NCBI GenBank assembly: GCA_008360975.2
Contig: CM039210.1
Coordinates: forward strand, 11,348,293-11,412,292
Reading direction: 5' to 3'
Length of the DNA stretch: 64,000 nucleotides
Source of the DNA: Lichenostomus cassidix
Lineage: Eukaryota; Chordata; Aves; Passeriformes; Meliphagidae
Below the pieces are notes generated by a model that was not told where the DNA came from, made no database searches, and saw only the letters and a program-made list of their open reading frames with translations. The translations under genes were made by a program, and so were the position numbers. Within the stretch, counting starts at the first letter, position 1, and the number at the start of each line of letters is the position of its first letter. Below are positions 44,409-56,164 of the stretch, piece by piece.

Positions 44409-45146
44409 TGTTGGAAAACGCAGTTTTCCAGCAAAACTTATGCTAACTAAACAGGCCAGAACAGAGCCTCAGCATAGCCAGGCCTCAGTGAAAATCCTGA
44501 CAAGTTGTTTTGAAGAGCTGATAAAGAGAAACGACGAGAGGGAACTCACGGCACTCTCAATATGAGATATAAAGTAAGCTCCATTTTATTTCACCAAACG
44601 AGAGACTTATATACTGTTACAGATATTTCTAATTATAGATACACACACACACCTGCAGCTGTTCTCACACATTCAGGGATCCTCCTGCTAACTCCCTTAT
44701 TCTTTTCTCATAACACTCCTGACTCCTAATCTTTCTCATGGCATTCTTCCCACAGAACATTCTCAGGCAAACAAACCACTGCAGCTTGTTGGAATTTTAC
44801 TGAGGCCTGACCATGCTGAAGCCTTGCTCAGGCTTGCTCAGTTAGCATGAGTTTTGCTGGAAAACTGCGTTTTCCAACAAGCTGACGCCTGAGAACCACA
44901 GCTGTGTTTCTGAGCTGTGGGAAGAATGTCAGGAGAAAGATTAGGGAGTCAGAAGTGTTATGAGAAAAGAATAAGGGAGTTAACAGGAGGATCCCTGAAT
45001 GTGTGAGAACAGACTGCAGGTGTGTGTGTAGCTATAATTGCTAAGATCTGTAACAGTATATAAGTTTCTCGTTTGGTGAAATAAAATGGAGCTTACTTTA
45101 TATCTCATATTGAGACTGCCGTGAGTTCCCTCTCGTAGTTATGTCA
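44409..45146 (+). repeat. ERV-C 3' LTR, split by a reverse copy
   Basis: Pieces 44409-44521 and 44886-45146, total 374 bp, matching the 5' LTR. The purine tract lies just before it. Confidence 0.88.
44522..44879 (-). repeat. Reverse solo LTR of the ERV-C family inside the ERV-C 3' LTR
   Basis: About 358 bp, reverse complement of the ERV-C LTR, ending CGTTTTCCAACA. Flanked by AGCTGA at 44516-44521 and 44880-44885. Its other terminus reads TAAAGAGAAACGACG, not the expected TGACATAACGACG, so that end is altered. Confidence 0.85.
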
Positions 45147-45704
45147 GACACACAGTATGGGATAGGGGTTTTACCTTGGTTTAATAGGATCCCAGATGCG
45201 CACCGACGAACAAGCCAGCTTCAAAGGCCAGCCAAAAAGCCCTCAAAAGCCCAAAGCCCCCGTATACAATTTATGGACAGCTTAGATTAGAATACCTATC
45301 TAAAAGTCTCCAAAAAGAAGTCTAACACATGAAGTAACTGCCCTCTTATTAAAATTGCTCTTCCCTCAAAAGATTGCTACTTAGTTTACAAAAAACATGT
45401 CTCAGTGGTGGGGGCCCTCTTCAAGGTTGTGCATCATGCTTTTGAGATTGAGGGTTTGTTTAGTCTTCCCAAAGGATTCTGAGCAGGGCAAGGGGTACTA
45501 GCGTGATAGAATGCAGGGTTAAGATACAGGGAGTAAAAAGTACAGGAACGGGGAAGGGTAAAAGGTTATATATAAAGGATATATATATAAAGAGAGTATA
45601 AAAGTAAAATAAAAAATCTAAAAACCTATCAGGCATCATTTCCCCCCTTTTTGGAGACTAACAAGTTTTTACCTTGTTTAGTCTCTAACTTACTCTAAAA
45701 TATT

Positions 45705-46784
45705 CTATCTACAACATCGGTTTACACAACTAGCTATGGCAAAAATAATAATTACAATTACAATAATTATAAATGTTTCTTTTACCCAGGCTCAGTCTGG
45801 CAACTATGAAGTGAGGGCATGGAAAATTTGGTCAAATTTCAAGGTGTAATTTCTTGAACCCACTTCGTGTAGAATTTGAGTTTTCTTCCAAATTTCTTTC
45901 AAATCTTCTCTGATTCTCCCATCTTGGTCTACAAAGGAACAACAGTTGCCATTGATAATATCGCATACCCCTTCATGAGCGCCGAGCAAAAATTTGAGAG
46001 CTATCTTGTACTGCGTCATTGCCCTTGACATGCCATGGACTTCTTCTTGCAAAGCTATAATTGCATCAGCAGTATGTTTTTCAATATTTTCAATAACACT
46101 CGATATATTTACAATTGCTCTTTCCAATTTAACTATTTCATAAGAGGGAAGGAGGGCTCTCACTATACTATGGAAAACTGTGGGACGTTCAATGAGGGGA
46201 TTAAGAGTTCTTTTCTCCCTCTTACGTGGTTTTTCAATTTGGTCAAATATTGTTATATTTGGAATTACAGCCCCGAGGGCACAGGCCTGGTCTCTATCTA
46301 CAGGTAGAATTTTCTAGGCCTTATCATCACATATCTAATACACTCTCGTCTTAAAGGGCAGAGCCAGTCTTTATCTCAGTAACCTCATTTTTGTTACAGA
46401 TCTTGGGTTAAGTATTTCTCTAAAGTTGGTTTTATGACAATATGGTGGAAGAACGGCCTTTCCTGTAGCATTCATGAGCACGCAGCGAACTGTATAGTTC
46501 CCACGTTCCATCAGGCCGCTCAGGGGTATAGGAGGCAGCAAGGTGGTGTTGGGCTCGATCCGTTGCCACCTTTCTGTATGTTCTTCTTCCATTGCAATAC
46601 CAATTAATGACCATTTCCCCTTCCCATTTAGAGGTGGTAATTGAGTACAGATCCAGTAATTGCTCATATTAAGAGCTTTGGATATATTTTGCATCACAGT
46701 ATTGTGCAACTCCTGGGCTGAGCCCTGAATCATGGTTACCAGTTGGAAAAACAGCATACAAGTAAGGAACAATTTAACCATCAT
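45705..46784 (-). pseudogene. env: env of ERV-A2
   Basis: Starts at ATG 46784 (MMVKLFLTC signal peptide), overlapping the pol end at 46774. SU has YWIC in place of CWIC. Stops: TAA at 46368-46370 (Trp in ERV-A1), TAG at 45801-45803 and a TGA about four codons on (PDW in ERV-A1). TM keeps CX6CC (CDIINGNCC) but the stops fall before the membrane anchor. The frame otherwise parallels ERV-A1 to the terminal CVNRCC at 45705. Confidence 0.85.
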
Positions 46785-49700
46785 CTTGATTTGTATCAGT
46801 CTCTGTTTTCTCGGTTGTCTCAGGAGCAGAAGCTTTCTTCACTCTGGAATAGTGGATTCACGGTCCTTTCTCAGCAACCTTGACAGCAGTGAGGGTGGTC
46901 AGCAAGACTTGGAATGGTCCCTTTCACTTGGGTTGCAAGGGGTCACTGTCCCACCATTTGATGTAGACCCAGTCTCCAGGCTGAAACGGATGGGCAGGGA
47001 TGTCCAATCCTATAGGCTTGGACAGGACAACGAATCTCTGGAGCTTCTGCAAAGTGGAACTCAAAGCCATTAAGTATTTCTGCAAATCAATTTTTCTCCT
47101 CATGTGAATTTCACTTGGAATGTGTGGAACTTGATATGGTCTGCCATATAGAATCTCATAGGGACTTATGTTGTCCCTTCGCCTTGGTTGTATGCGGACC
47201 CTCAGCAAGGCTATAGGCAAAGCCTAAACCCATGTCATGGATGTTTCTTGACAAATTTTTCTAATCTGGGTTTTGAGGGTTCCATTCATACGTTCAACCT
47301 TGCCACTTGCTTGGGGCCTGTATGGTGTATGCAGGTCCCAAGTGAGTCCCAGGATCCTGCTAACTTTCCCGACCACTGTTGCAATAAAATGTGGTCCCCT
47401 ATCTGATGACATTCCCAAGGGAACCTCAAATCTTGGAATTATATGATTGAGCAAAGCTTTTACTACCTCTTTTGCTGCATTGGTGCGACAGGGATAAGCT
47501 TCAGGCCATCCACTGAATGTATCAACCAATACCAATACATATTTGTATCCTTCCCTCCGTGGCATTTCAGCAAAATCTATTTGCCAGTAATCTCCCGGGA
47601 GATGCCCTGTCTTGGTCACTCTTAACACTACCCTTTTAGTTGTGTCAGGGTTGTTTTTGCAGCATGTTTCACACTTGCTTGTTACAGACTGCACGATGTC
47701 AGTCATTCCTCGTCTTATCACTACTTTCTTTAGATGTTTTAAAAGGTTTTCTGTTCTCCAGTGTGTACTTTCATGTTCTCTTTGCACTATTTCTCGAAGG
47801 ATCGGGGGTGGGACTACAACCTGGCCCACAGGTGTAACAGCCCACCCACCCTCCTTAATTTCAGCCTTAAGAGATTTGATTAACTGTTGGTCACTCTGAT
47901 CATATTTTGGGGCAAACCCTGTCAAATTTACTTCTTTCTGTGGCACTATTGCAAAAATGCCTTTTTCTGCTATTCCTTTTGCCATTTCATCAGTAAAGCA
48001 ATTTCCCACTTCAGGAGTTGTCTTCTCCTTTTGATGACTTTTGCAGTGCATGACAGCTACTTCTGTAGGCTTCCAGATGCTCTGCAGGAGTGCTAGGATT
48101 TGTTTGGCATGTTTAATGCCATTACCTTGAGCAGTCAACAGGCCACGTTTTTTCCAAATAGCTCTATGGGCATGAACAACACTGAATGCATATTTGGAAT
48201 CAGTCCATATATTTACCTTCTTTCCCTCGCTCAGTTCTAGAGCTCTGGTCAGTGCAATCAGTTCAGCTTTCTGTGATGATACATCTGAAGGCAAGGCTTT
48301 TGCCTCAATCACTTCATCTGTGGTGGTCACTGCATAGCCTGTCATACGCTTACCGTTCCGTATGAAACTGCTCCCATCAGTAAAAAGTTCCCAATCTGGA
48401 TTCTCCAGAGGCACATCCTTCAGGTCTGGTCTACTGGAGTAGGTTTCTTCTATTGTCTGCAAACAGTCATGCTCAGGCACGTTATCAAGCAATGTAGACG
48501 ACAAGAACATTGCGGGGTTTACAACAGATGTTGTTTTTAGAGTGACATCGTCTTGTTTCAACAATACAGCTTGGTATTTAAGCATTCTGCTAGGGGATAA
48601 CCAGTGTCCCCCCTTTTGCTCCAGCACAGAAATCACGGCGTGGGGTACATACACGACAATGTGCTGCCCAAGGGTGAATTTCCGAGCTTCCTGGATTAGG
48701 ATGACAGTTGCTGCCACGGCTTTTAGACACCCTGGCCACACTTGGCTAACATTGTCTAGTTGTTTTGAAAAATAAGCTACAGCTCTTCGCTGATCTCCAA
48801 GATATTGTGCTAGCACCCCAAGAGCTACATTCTGCCGCTCGTATGTGAACAGTTCGAAGGGCTTTGTTAAATCTGGCAGCCCTAAAGCTGGAGCAGACAT
48901 CAAGGAATGTTTTAACTGTTTAAAGGCAGCTTTCGCTTTCTCTGTCCAGTTAATGGTTCCCTTTTCAGCTGTCTTTAGGGTTTCATACAGAGGCTTTACC
49001 AGTATTCCATACTTTGCCACCCAAAGTCGACACCAACCTACCATGCCGAGGAAAGCTTGCATCTCTCTCACTGTGTGGGGCTCTGGAAGCCGACAGATAG
49101 CTTCTTTCCGTTCTTTGCTGAGTTGTCGATGACCACGGAAGATTTCCAGCCCCAGGTATACTACAGTTTCTTTGGCAACCTGTGCTTTTTCCTTTGTGAC
49201 TCGGTATCCGCCCATGCCCAAAAAATTCAAAAGACTTACAGTGAGTTGGATGCAGTCATCTCGTGTTTTTGCTGCGATCAGGATGTCATCCACATATTGG
49301 AGGATTTCTCCTTTTGGTTCCTGTTTTTTCCAGTCTTCCAGTTCCTTTGATAGCTGGTGTCCGAATATTGTTGGGCTGTTCTTGAACCCTTGGGGTAACA
49401 CTGTTCAAGTTAGTTGAGTCTTTCTTCCTGTTTCAGGATTTTCCCACTCAAAAGCAAAAAGCTCCTGGCTATCTTTGTGGATTGGAATAGAGAAAAAGGC
49501 ATCTTTGAGATCTAAGACTGAGAACCATCCTAATTTATTTGTTAATGTGGTCAGAAAGGTGTAGGGATTTGGTACAACTGAATGTATGTCCTCTGTAATT
49601 CTGTTGATTGCCCTCAAATCCTGCACTAACCTGTAACTCTTACCATCAGCTTTCTTTACTGGCAGGATGGGTGTGTTGTATTTGGACTCACATTCTACTA

Positions 49701-50298
49701 GCAACCTGAATTTGAGAAATTTCTCAATTACAGGTGCCAGTCCCCTACGATTTTCTAATTTCAGAGGGTATTGTTTCTGCCTTACTGGTGTTGCTCTTGC
49801 TTTGAGTGCAATACTCACAGGTTCAGCTCTTTTGGATCTCCCGGGAAAATCACTGGCCCATACTAGTGGAATTACCGCATCCTCAACTTCTTTAGGAATT
49901 TCTCCACAACATTCCTGGATAAGAATAGTAGCTGCTTCGACAAATTTAGATTCAGGAATTATAACTTTCACTCTCTCCTCCTTGGAAAATTTAATTTCTG
50001 CTTCCAATTTTTCTAATAAATCTCTGCCCAACAATGGTTTTGGAGAATTTGGCATATATAAAAATTGATGAGTCACCCAATGTTTCCCCAGTTTAAATCT
50101 TAAAGGTTGAAAGAAAGGCCTTGTTTCACTTACCCCTGTGGCACCAATTACATCTACAGTATCTTGACTCAGTTTTTCCTTTAAGGTATTTAACACAGAA
50201 TATGTTGCTCCTGTATCAACTAAAAATTCAACATCATCTTTCCCCAGCTTAATTATAACCGAAGGCTCCGCTGGGGTGGATAATGCCTTCGGTCCCCG
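46774..50298 (-). pseudogene. pol: pro-pol of ERV-A2, nearly open
   Basis: In frame with gag through UGA 50299-50301. Protease keeps LVDTGAT (about 50208-50228). RT keeps LDLKDAFFSIPI and YVDDI (49285-49296), RNase H keeps FTDGSS, KAELIAL, WTDSKYAF and TDEMA, integrase keeps its zinc site (CETCC), WQIDFAEMP, SSDRGPHF and GKVERMNG. Open pieces: 49405-50196 (263 residues) and 47224-49401 (725 residues). Stops: TGA 49402-49404 just before LPQGF (a Trp elsewhere), TAG 47221-47223, TGA 46921-46923 (Trp in ERV-A1). Best preserved pol of the window, but dead as it stands. Confidence 0.9.
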
Positions 50299-52221
50299 TC
50301 AATTCCCATTCACAGCTAATTGAGAAGATGTGGGCGTCTCCTTCGCCCGCATTGGACACTCGTTCTTCCAGTGTCCCTTCTTCTTGCAGATGGCACACTG
50401 GTCCTCGGCTAGAGGAGGGTGAGGTGGACCCTTTCTTTTCCCTTGACCCTGTTTCTTCTTGTAGTGGGGTTTACCAGTATCCTTATCTGTTGAATCCCTA
50501 TTTTGGTATACTTTCCAGGCTACGTTCAACAACTTATTTATATCATACTCATCCAATTTTTGCAGCTTTTTCCTTATATCAGGTGTAGATTGGCCTACAA
50601 ATATGTAGGCTAAATGAGACTGCTGCATTGGGGAATCCAAGTCCAAGTTTGTGTACTTCCGTGCAGCCTCTTTGAGCCTGTTCAGGAAATCTGTGGGGGT
50701 CTCAGTTAGACCTTGCCTAATTTCATATACTTTGGCCCAATTAGTTGCTTTATGAATAGCACATTTTAGTCCAATAACTATCCACTTTTGATACTGTTTT
50801 AATTTGGCCATTTCCTCTGGCACATTGGGATCCCACCCTGGATCTATCAAAGGAAAAATATTACCAACAGGTCCTTGAATGGTTCCAGCTGCAATTTGAG
50901 TTTCCACAGCATTTACAGCAGCCTTGATAACCATCTGCTTTTCTGTACTATCCAGTACCTCATTTAACATTACATTCAGGTCACTCCAATCTGGGTTTTG
51001 TGCCTTGATAGCTAATTCAAACCGCATGGCTACTTTCTCCGGATTATCTCTGTATGTTCCAACTGATTCTTTCAATTGTCGGAGTTCTCCGAGGGAAAAA
51101 GGAGTTTTGATATAAACCATCCCTTGATTCCCGACAGCCTGCCTTAGGGGTGCTTCCAGGACAGGCTCCCCCTTCCTTGAGTCATCCGTCTTAGATCTGG
51201 TACGCTTTGCCACTGGACTGGGAGCTCCGATAGCTTCCCGGGCTATTTTCCCCCTTTTCTTCCCAGCAGGTTCGCTGCCTGCAGCTTCAGCCTCGGTTTC
51301 CCCTTCTTCTTCTGAGCTATCTGCATCTGCACTGGATTTATCTGACTCACGCTTGATTTGGATTTTTTCTTTCTCAGCTCTAGTGGAGCTGTGGAGGGGG
51401 TGCCGCCCGCCACTTCTTTTTTCTTCAGTTTGCGAGGGGCCAGCGGTAGACGTGCTTCCCTCTCCGTCCTGGTTAGTCCCGGTTCTGCCTTTTTCTCTGC
51501 TTCGGTTTTTCTTTTTGCTTTTGCTCTTGTTTTTACTTCTGTTTCTACTCTTGTCTCCGCCCCTGCTCCCGCCTTTATTTTCGTCATCAGACCGCTCTGG
51601 GGATGGTGGCAGTGGGGGAGGAGGCGGCCACACTTTCTCTCTCCCCCGTGCTGTATCAAGTAAGTGAAGGGGAAGAGCAGACGGCCAGAATGGCGGTGGG
51701 GGAGGAGGAGGAGGAGGGAGAGGAGGAAGAGGGGGGAGGAGAGGGGGCACCGGCCCCTGTTGCGGCGGGGGTGATGCCCCCCTTCGTAAATTTGGTGCTA
51801 CCAAGTCTGTGTCTGTTATGTCTATCTCTTCATCTTTTGTTGGAGGCTGCTTCTGTCTATCTTTCTTCTTTTCTAATTTTTGTAAAGCTATCTCAAAGCG
51901 GTTTTTTTTCATTTGCTTATACGCTTCTTCTCGATTTAGAAATATAGAAAACAATTCTGCATATCTTAACTCCTTAAACCTGCCTTGAACTCGGAGTTCC
52001 ACGAGTAACTTTGTAATAAGTTCATGATCTAAACTGCTTAACCGAGGCCATTTACTCCCCCCTTTTAGCTTCAACGCAGGCCACACTCACAGTGAAAGTC
52101 TAGTTAATTCACCAGAATGTAATTCAACACTTCGTACTGTCAGCATATTTCAGTTTTTCAAAATCAAACCCAATGGGGAATCCTGCGGGATGTTTGGATT
52201 GGTAGATAACACACCGCCCAT
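50299..52221 (-). pseudogene. gag: gag of ERV-A2, open apart from two Trp-to-stop changes
   Basis: Starts at ATG 52221 (MGGVLSTN, myristoylation-type). TGA at 52150-52152 and 52087-52089 replace Trp of ERV-A1; from 52086 the frame is open for 595 codons. Within that piece: matrix end, a poly-proline run (about residues 105-136), an Arg/Ser/Lys-rich block (174-201), an acidic Ser/Glu block (253-272), basic KKRGK and KRTRSK, capsid from about 323 with the major homology region near 455-475, and one zinc knuckle CAICKKKGHWKNEC (564-577). It ends NGN-UGA followed by CGG. The charged linker between matrix and capsid is larger than the p12 of known gammaretroviruses. Confidence 0.88.
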
Positions 52222-52757
52222 TCTCTTACTTAGAAAGAAATAGTAGGATAAAGTTTCTAACCTATAAATTAGCACAGAACCAGCAGAGCAAAGAAAGCAA
52301 GCTTGAAAACCACGCGTGTTCAGCTTAGAAACCCTGGCGGGATTCGAACTTCTGTTCGAATCCACACCCCAACCTGTGGGCTGCAGCTCCCTCTGAGCCA
52401 CAGCCCCCTGTGAGCCCTATGCGGCTCCCTGTGAGCTTTACGAGGGGCGTCCCCCTCTTCTCACAGTCCCCCCACCCTGTGGGAGTAGAGCGGTTAAAAA
52501 ACCCCCTTTATGGCCCCCCTGGCCACGCTCCCACCCTTGGAGATCTTCCGACTGCTAGCAGTTATCTATAAAACTATAAAACAACCTCTTTGATCTTACC
52601 TCCCCAGCTGTGTTCTTGCAGTCTTGGGAAACTCCCGGATTCCGATCCTGGAAATCACCGCCTCTCTCTTCAGTGCCGGCAGTGGGAGATGCGGCGGGGT
52701 GTTCTTCGGTCCAAAATCAAAACCCGGGGTTCCTACTCCTGCCTAGCTTGCCAGAAC
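52222..52757 (-). other. ERV-A2 leader and primer site
   Basis: Noncoding. Primer site at 52736-52753 (minus strand TGGCAAGCTAGGCAGGAG) differs at a few positions from the tRNA-Arg(ACG) complement that is exact in ERV-A1. Near 52465 it holds the empty site that ERV-B occupies in ERV-A1. Confidence 0.78.
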
Positions 52758-53285
52758 TGATGCCTTAAATTGTTAGGAAAAATTTTAGACGCAGACACAC
52801 AGTATGGGATAGGGGTTTTACCTTGGTTTAATAGGATCCCAGATGCGCACCGACGAACAAGCCAGCTTCAAAGGCCAGCCAAAAAGCCCTCAAAAGCCCA
52901 AAGCCCCCGTATACAATTTATGGACAGCTTAGATTAGAATACCTATCTAAAAGTCTCCAATAAGAAGTCTAACACATGAAGTAATTGCCCTCTTATTAAA
53001 ATTGCTCTTCCCTCAAAAGATTGCTACTTAGTTTACAAAAAACATGTCTCAGTGGTGGGGGCCCTCTTCAAGGTTGTGTGTCATGCTTTTGAGATTGAGG
53101 GTTTGTTTCGTCTTCCTAAAGGATTCTGAGCAGGGCAAGGGGTACTAGCGTGATAGAATGCAGGGTTAAGATACAGGGAGTAAAAAGTACAGGAACGGGG
53201 AAGGGTAAAAGGTTATATATAAAGGATATATATATAAAGAGAGTATAAAAGTAAAATAAAAAATCTAAAAACCTATCAGGCATCA
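52758..53285 (-). repeat. ERV-A2 5' LTR
   Basis: 528 bp, TGATGCCTTAAATTG...TATCAGGCATCA. Longer by about 25 bp than the ERV-A1 LTR because of the AAATTGTTAGGAAAA-type start. Confidence 0.92.
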
Positions 53286-53768
53286 CCCCTAAAGAAACAG
53301 GCCTCCGGCACCCCCTCTTCCCACCACAACAGAACTTCTTGGATGAAAGTGAAAAAAAAAACCAAAACCCCTGTTTATTTAACAAAACAGACAAACTGCC
53401 CTGCAAGGAGGCACAGGGGAAAAGGAAAAGGACTTTCTTAACCTCAACTGCCGCTGGACTGCAGGGTCCCTTTCCTCACGCGTAGCCTCCCCTTGATGGG
53501 GGGGTCCCAGGGTAAGTCACTCCGATGACTCCCTGGACTATTTCTCGCCTACCGTCCTCCTGGGGGATCCTCCTCTCAGATGAGAAAACAAGTCAGAAAA
53601 AAAATCCAAGAAGAAGAACGAAGAAGGAACAGTCCCAGGGGAAACAGCCTGTTGAGGTTTGACCCTGACTAAATGCTAGGCACTTCTGCTCTCTCCTGCT
53701 TGCAGACGTGCAGGAGAGGGAAGGAAAAAAACCTGTTAAACACACACTGGACTCATGAGTTGAGATAG

Positions 53769-54421
53769 TGAAGCACGGAATTGACTCCACAACTCAGATA
53801 GTTATGAAGTAGGTATGTGTTTATTCCAGCTGGGGTGCATGGGGGGTAGCCCCTCCAAAGGCATGCACACCCTCAGCAGCACTTCACTAGGTTTATATTA
53901 GGTTACAGATTACATATGCATAAAGTTAGACAAAGCCCCTATACATATTCATTATCTATCCCCACTTCATATTATAATGAGTTCAAAGTTCATTTAAATG
54001 TGCCCACGCAAGCGCAGTGTCCCAGATTAATTGTGGGCAAGGGTCCCAAATGATTGATTATTACATGATCCATACTCTTCATCACGATGAACTGTTCACC
54101 CTGTTCCCTTGCGTATGCTCCCTTGGTTCTTGGTCCAAGTCCAAGCCTGAGAGCCAACTTGTACCAGTTCTGGGGTCCAAGGGCGGGATGCTCGGTTACA
54201 CTTGGTGGTTTCTCTCAATTATTTGGCTCTCTTCTCTCCATCCTCCCCGATACCAGGTAGGCACAAATTCATTAAGTGAATAATAAATGGATTGCAGCAG
54301 GCATATCTTAGTAAATCATTATCCAATCTCTGGCTCTCTAAATCAGTTCAAAAATATTATTATTACTATTATCCAGCTTCTAGTTCTTTTACATTTATAA
54401 TTTCTATTTTACCCTAAATCA
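53769..54421. repeat. Family U solo LTR, 653 bp
   Basis: TGAAGCACGG...CCCTAAATCA, flanked by ATAG (53765-53768, 54422-54425). Single copy here. A 4 bp duplication fits a gamma-type integrase. Confidence 0.8.
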
Positions 54422-54511
54422 ATAGGACACTGGTGGGAGGACGCACAGAAAAAGGGCATACAGGCTGAAAATCTAAAGTTGCAAAGTGATTCATTAGCCT
54501 AACAGAGTCGG

Positions 54512-55078
54512 TCCCAGATTACAGACAAATATCTCTAGGCGGAGAGCGCTCCTGAACAAATGCCTTTCCCCGAAAGCCAAGGGCTTTGGTATCCCCTCCC
54601 CCCCCACACACAACAGAATTTCTCAAATGAAAGTGAAAAAAAACCAACCTATTTATTTAACAAAACACACAGAGTGCCCTGCAAGGCACAGGGAACAGGA
54701 AAACAGGGGAAAAGGAGCTATTAAACCTGAGTTAACAGGTGGTAAGCTTTAGTGTCCTTATCTCAGGTGTAGTTTCCCCTCTCTGGGGGCTCCTTGGGTT
54801 TTCTTGGCGAGAAAGCGAATTGGAGAAAAGAGTCCAAAAAGGAAGATGACGAAGAGGCACCCCCAGGGAAAAAACTCGCAGCGACAACAGCAGCTGCCAG
54901 CCAGTCCCAGGAATGTCTTTTCCTCTGCCTGGTTTCCCCTGCAGAGAGGCTTGGGGAAGGGTTTTAAACAACCCGCTCTCCTCCCATTGGCTGAATGCAG
55001 TTAAAGCTGCAGGACCACATTTTCTGAGCATACAAACAATGATATGGGAATACGCAGGATTACCCTCACCCCAGGACA
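54512..55078 (-). repeat. ERV-L-type solo LTR, reverse
   Basis: Aligns end to end with 30687-31262 reversed; right end CACCCCAGGACA. Left terminus reads GTCCCAG, so it has lost its exact end; target duplication not clear. Confidence 0.7.
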
Positions 55079-55422
55079 GAGGATAAATTAAAAGTAAACC
55101 AAAGTTCTTCTGACACATTTTCTTCACTCACCCCTTGACCTCTTAAGACACCATTCCTCTGCTCATCCCCCTCCCTCCTTCCAACCAACAACTCAGGTAG
55201 GGGACAGGGTAAGAGGTTTTTTTCCTCTTGTCAGACCATCAGGGAGAGGTGTCCTCTACTTAGCCTTGGGGTCCCCCTCCACGGCAGACAGTCCTCTGCA
55301 AACTTCTTTGGTGTGGGTCTGATCTCATGAGCAGGACTTGCCTGAATTCTGCTGCAGTGCGAGTCCTTCATCCATAGGGTGCAGACTCCCGAGCCGAGGC
55401 CAGGCTGTTTCCAACTCAGGAG

Positions 55423-56164
55423 TGTGGCAGGACATTTCCCCCCCTTCTCTCTCTCTGCTCAGTCGCAAGAGATGGATGGCTCAGTTAGGTTAACAGCCTA
55501 GCCAGGGTTATTTGTTGGCACCCAAAAGTCTAAAACCACTACCCCTAACTCATATTGTGGAATGAAGAGAGAATGTGGAAAAAAAACAAAAATAATTTTT
55601 TAGTGACCAAAAAGCCACACTATTTTCCTATAAAAGACTCATGCATTTTCAGAATAGGTAGAAGCTTTTCTACATGGATACTGGAGTGTGAGGAAAAACT
55701 TCTCCCCAGAGTCTGGACCCAGCTCTGTGGTAACTTCTTGCAAGATTGAGGGCGAATTCTGATGTATCCCAGCACCAAAATTGGATTTTGGTAAGATCAT
55801 TAGTTTCCTAAATTGTATGATTCTGGCTAGCTTATAGGTACCTTTCTTAACTTGCATTTTAACTATTTTTATAGTTCAAGCAAGCATTTACCCCATAATT
55901 GCATTTTAGCTATTATAGTTTTGCAATCATGCTTTTATTGTGTGTGCATGTATGTCAATCTGTTCTATGTTTGTATGTTTGTTATTTTCTGTGTCTAATA
56001 AATGGTATTTTACATCGTATTAGACTAATCGGCCAAATATCAAAGAACCTTGCAAATGAGACCAAGTCTTGGGGTGCTAGCTACCCTGATAGAAATTACT
56101 GCCTGTTGCCAGAAGCCTGGCAAACTGCAGAAACTCATAAGGCTCCTGTCTCCCATGCAAGACA
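55423..56164 (+). repeat. Family R solo LTR
   Basis: TGTGGCAGGAC...CCCATGCAAGACA; AATAAA at 55997-56002 sets plus orientation. Flanks AGGAG and GGGAG, a 5 bp duplication with one change. Confidence 0.85.

Larger units (their letters stand above)
41356..45146 (+). mobile_element. ERV-C, alpharetrovirus-like non-autonomous provirus
   Basis: Plus-strand element with TSD GACACA (41350-41355, 45147-45152). 5' LTR 41356-41728 (TGTTGGAAAACGC...GTTATGTCA; TATATAA near 41638 and AATAAA at 41662-41667), a tRNA-Trp-like primer site (41731 on: TGGTGACCCC then one extra C and GACG), a matrix plus nucleocapsid gag, about 1.4 kb of AT-rich noncoding DNA, a short purine tract (GAAACGGGGGAAT) and the 3' LTR 44409-45146. 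It has no capsid, protease, pol or env. Primer, 6 bp duplication and matrix favour an alpharetrovirus relative. It would need proteins from another virus. Confidence 0.85.
41314..45638 (-). repeat. ERV-A2 3' LTR, split by ERV-C
   Basis: Pieces 41314-41355 and 45147-45638. The split site is the hexamer GACACA, present on both sides of ERV-C. Together they match the 528 bp LTR at 52758-53285. Confidence 0.92.
41314..53285 (-). mobile_element. Provirus ERV-A2, close relative of ERV-A1
   Basis: Minus-strand provirus with 5' LTR 52758-53285, primer site, leader, gag, pro-pol, env and a 3' LTR that is split by ERV-C. Flanked by CCCC on both sides. The two LTRs differ at only a handful of sites by eye, so insertion was recent. 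Gag and Pol are nearly open; most disabling changes are Trp codons turned into stops. Confidence 0.93.
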
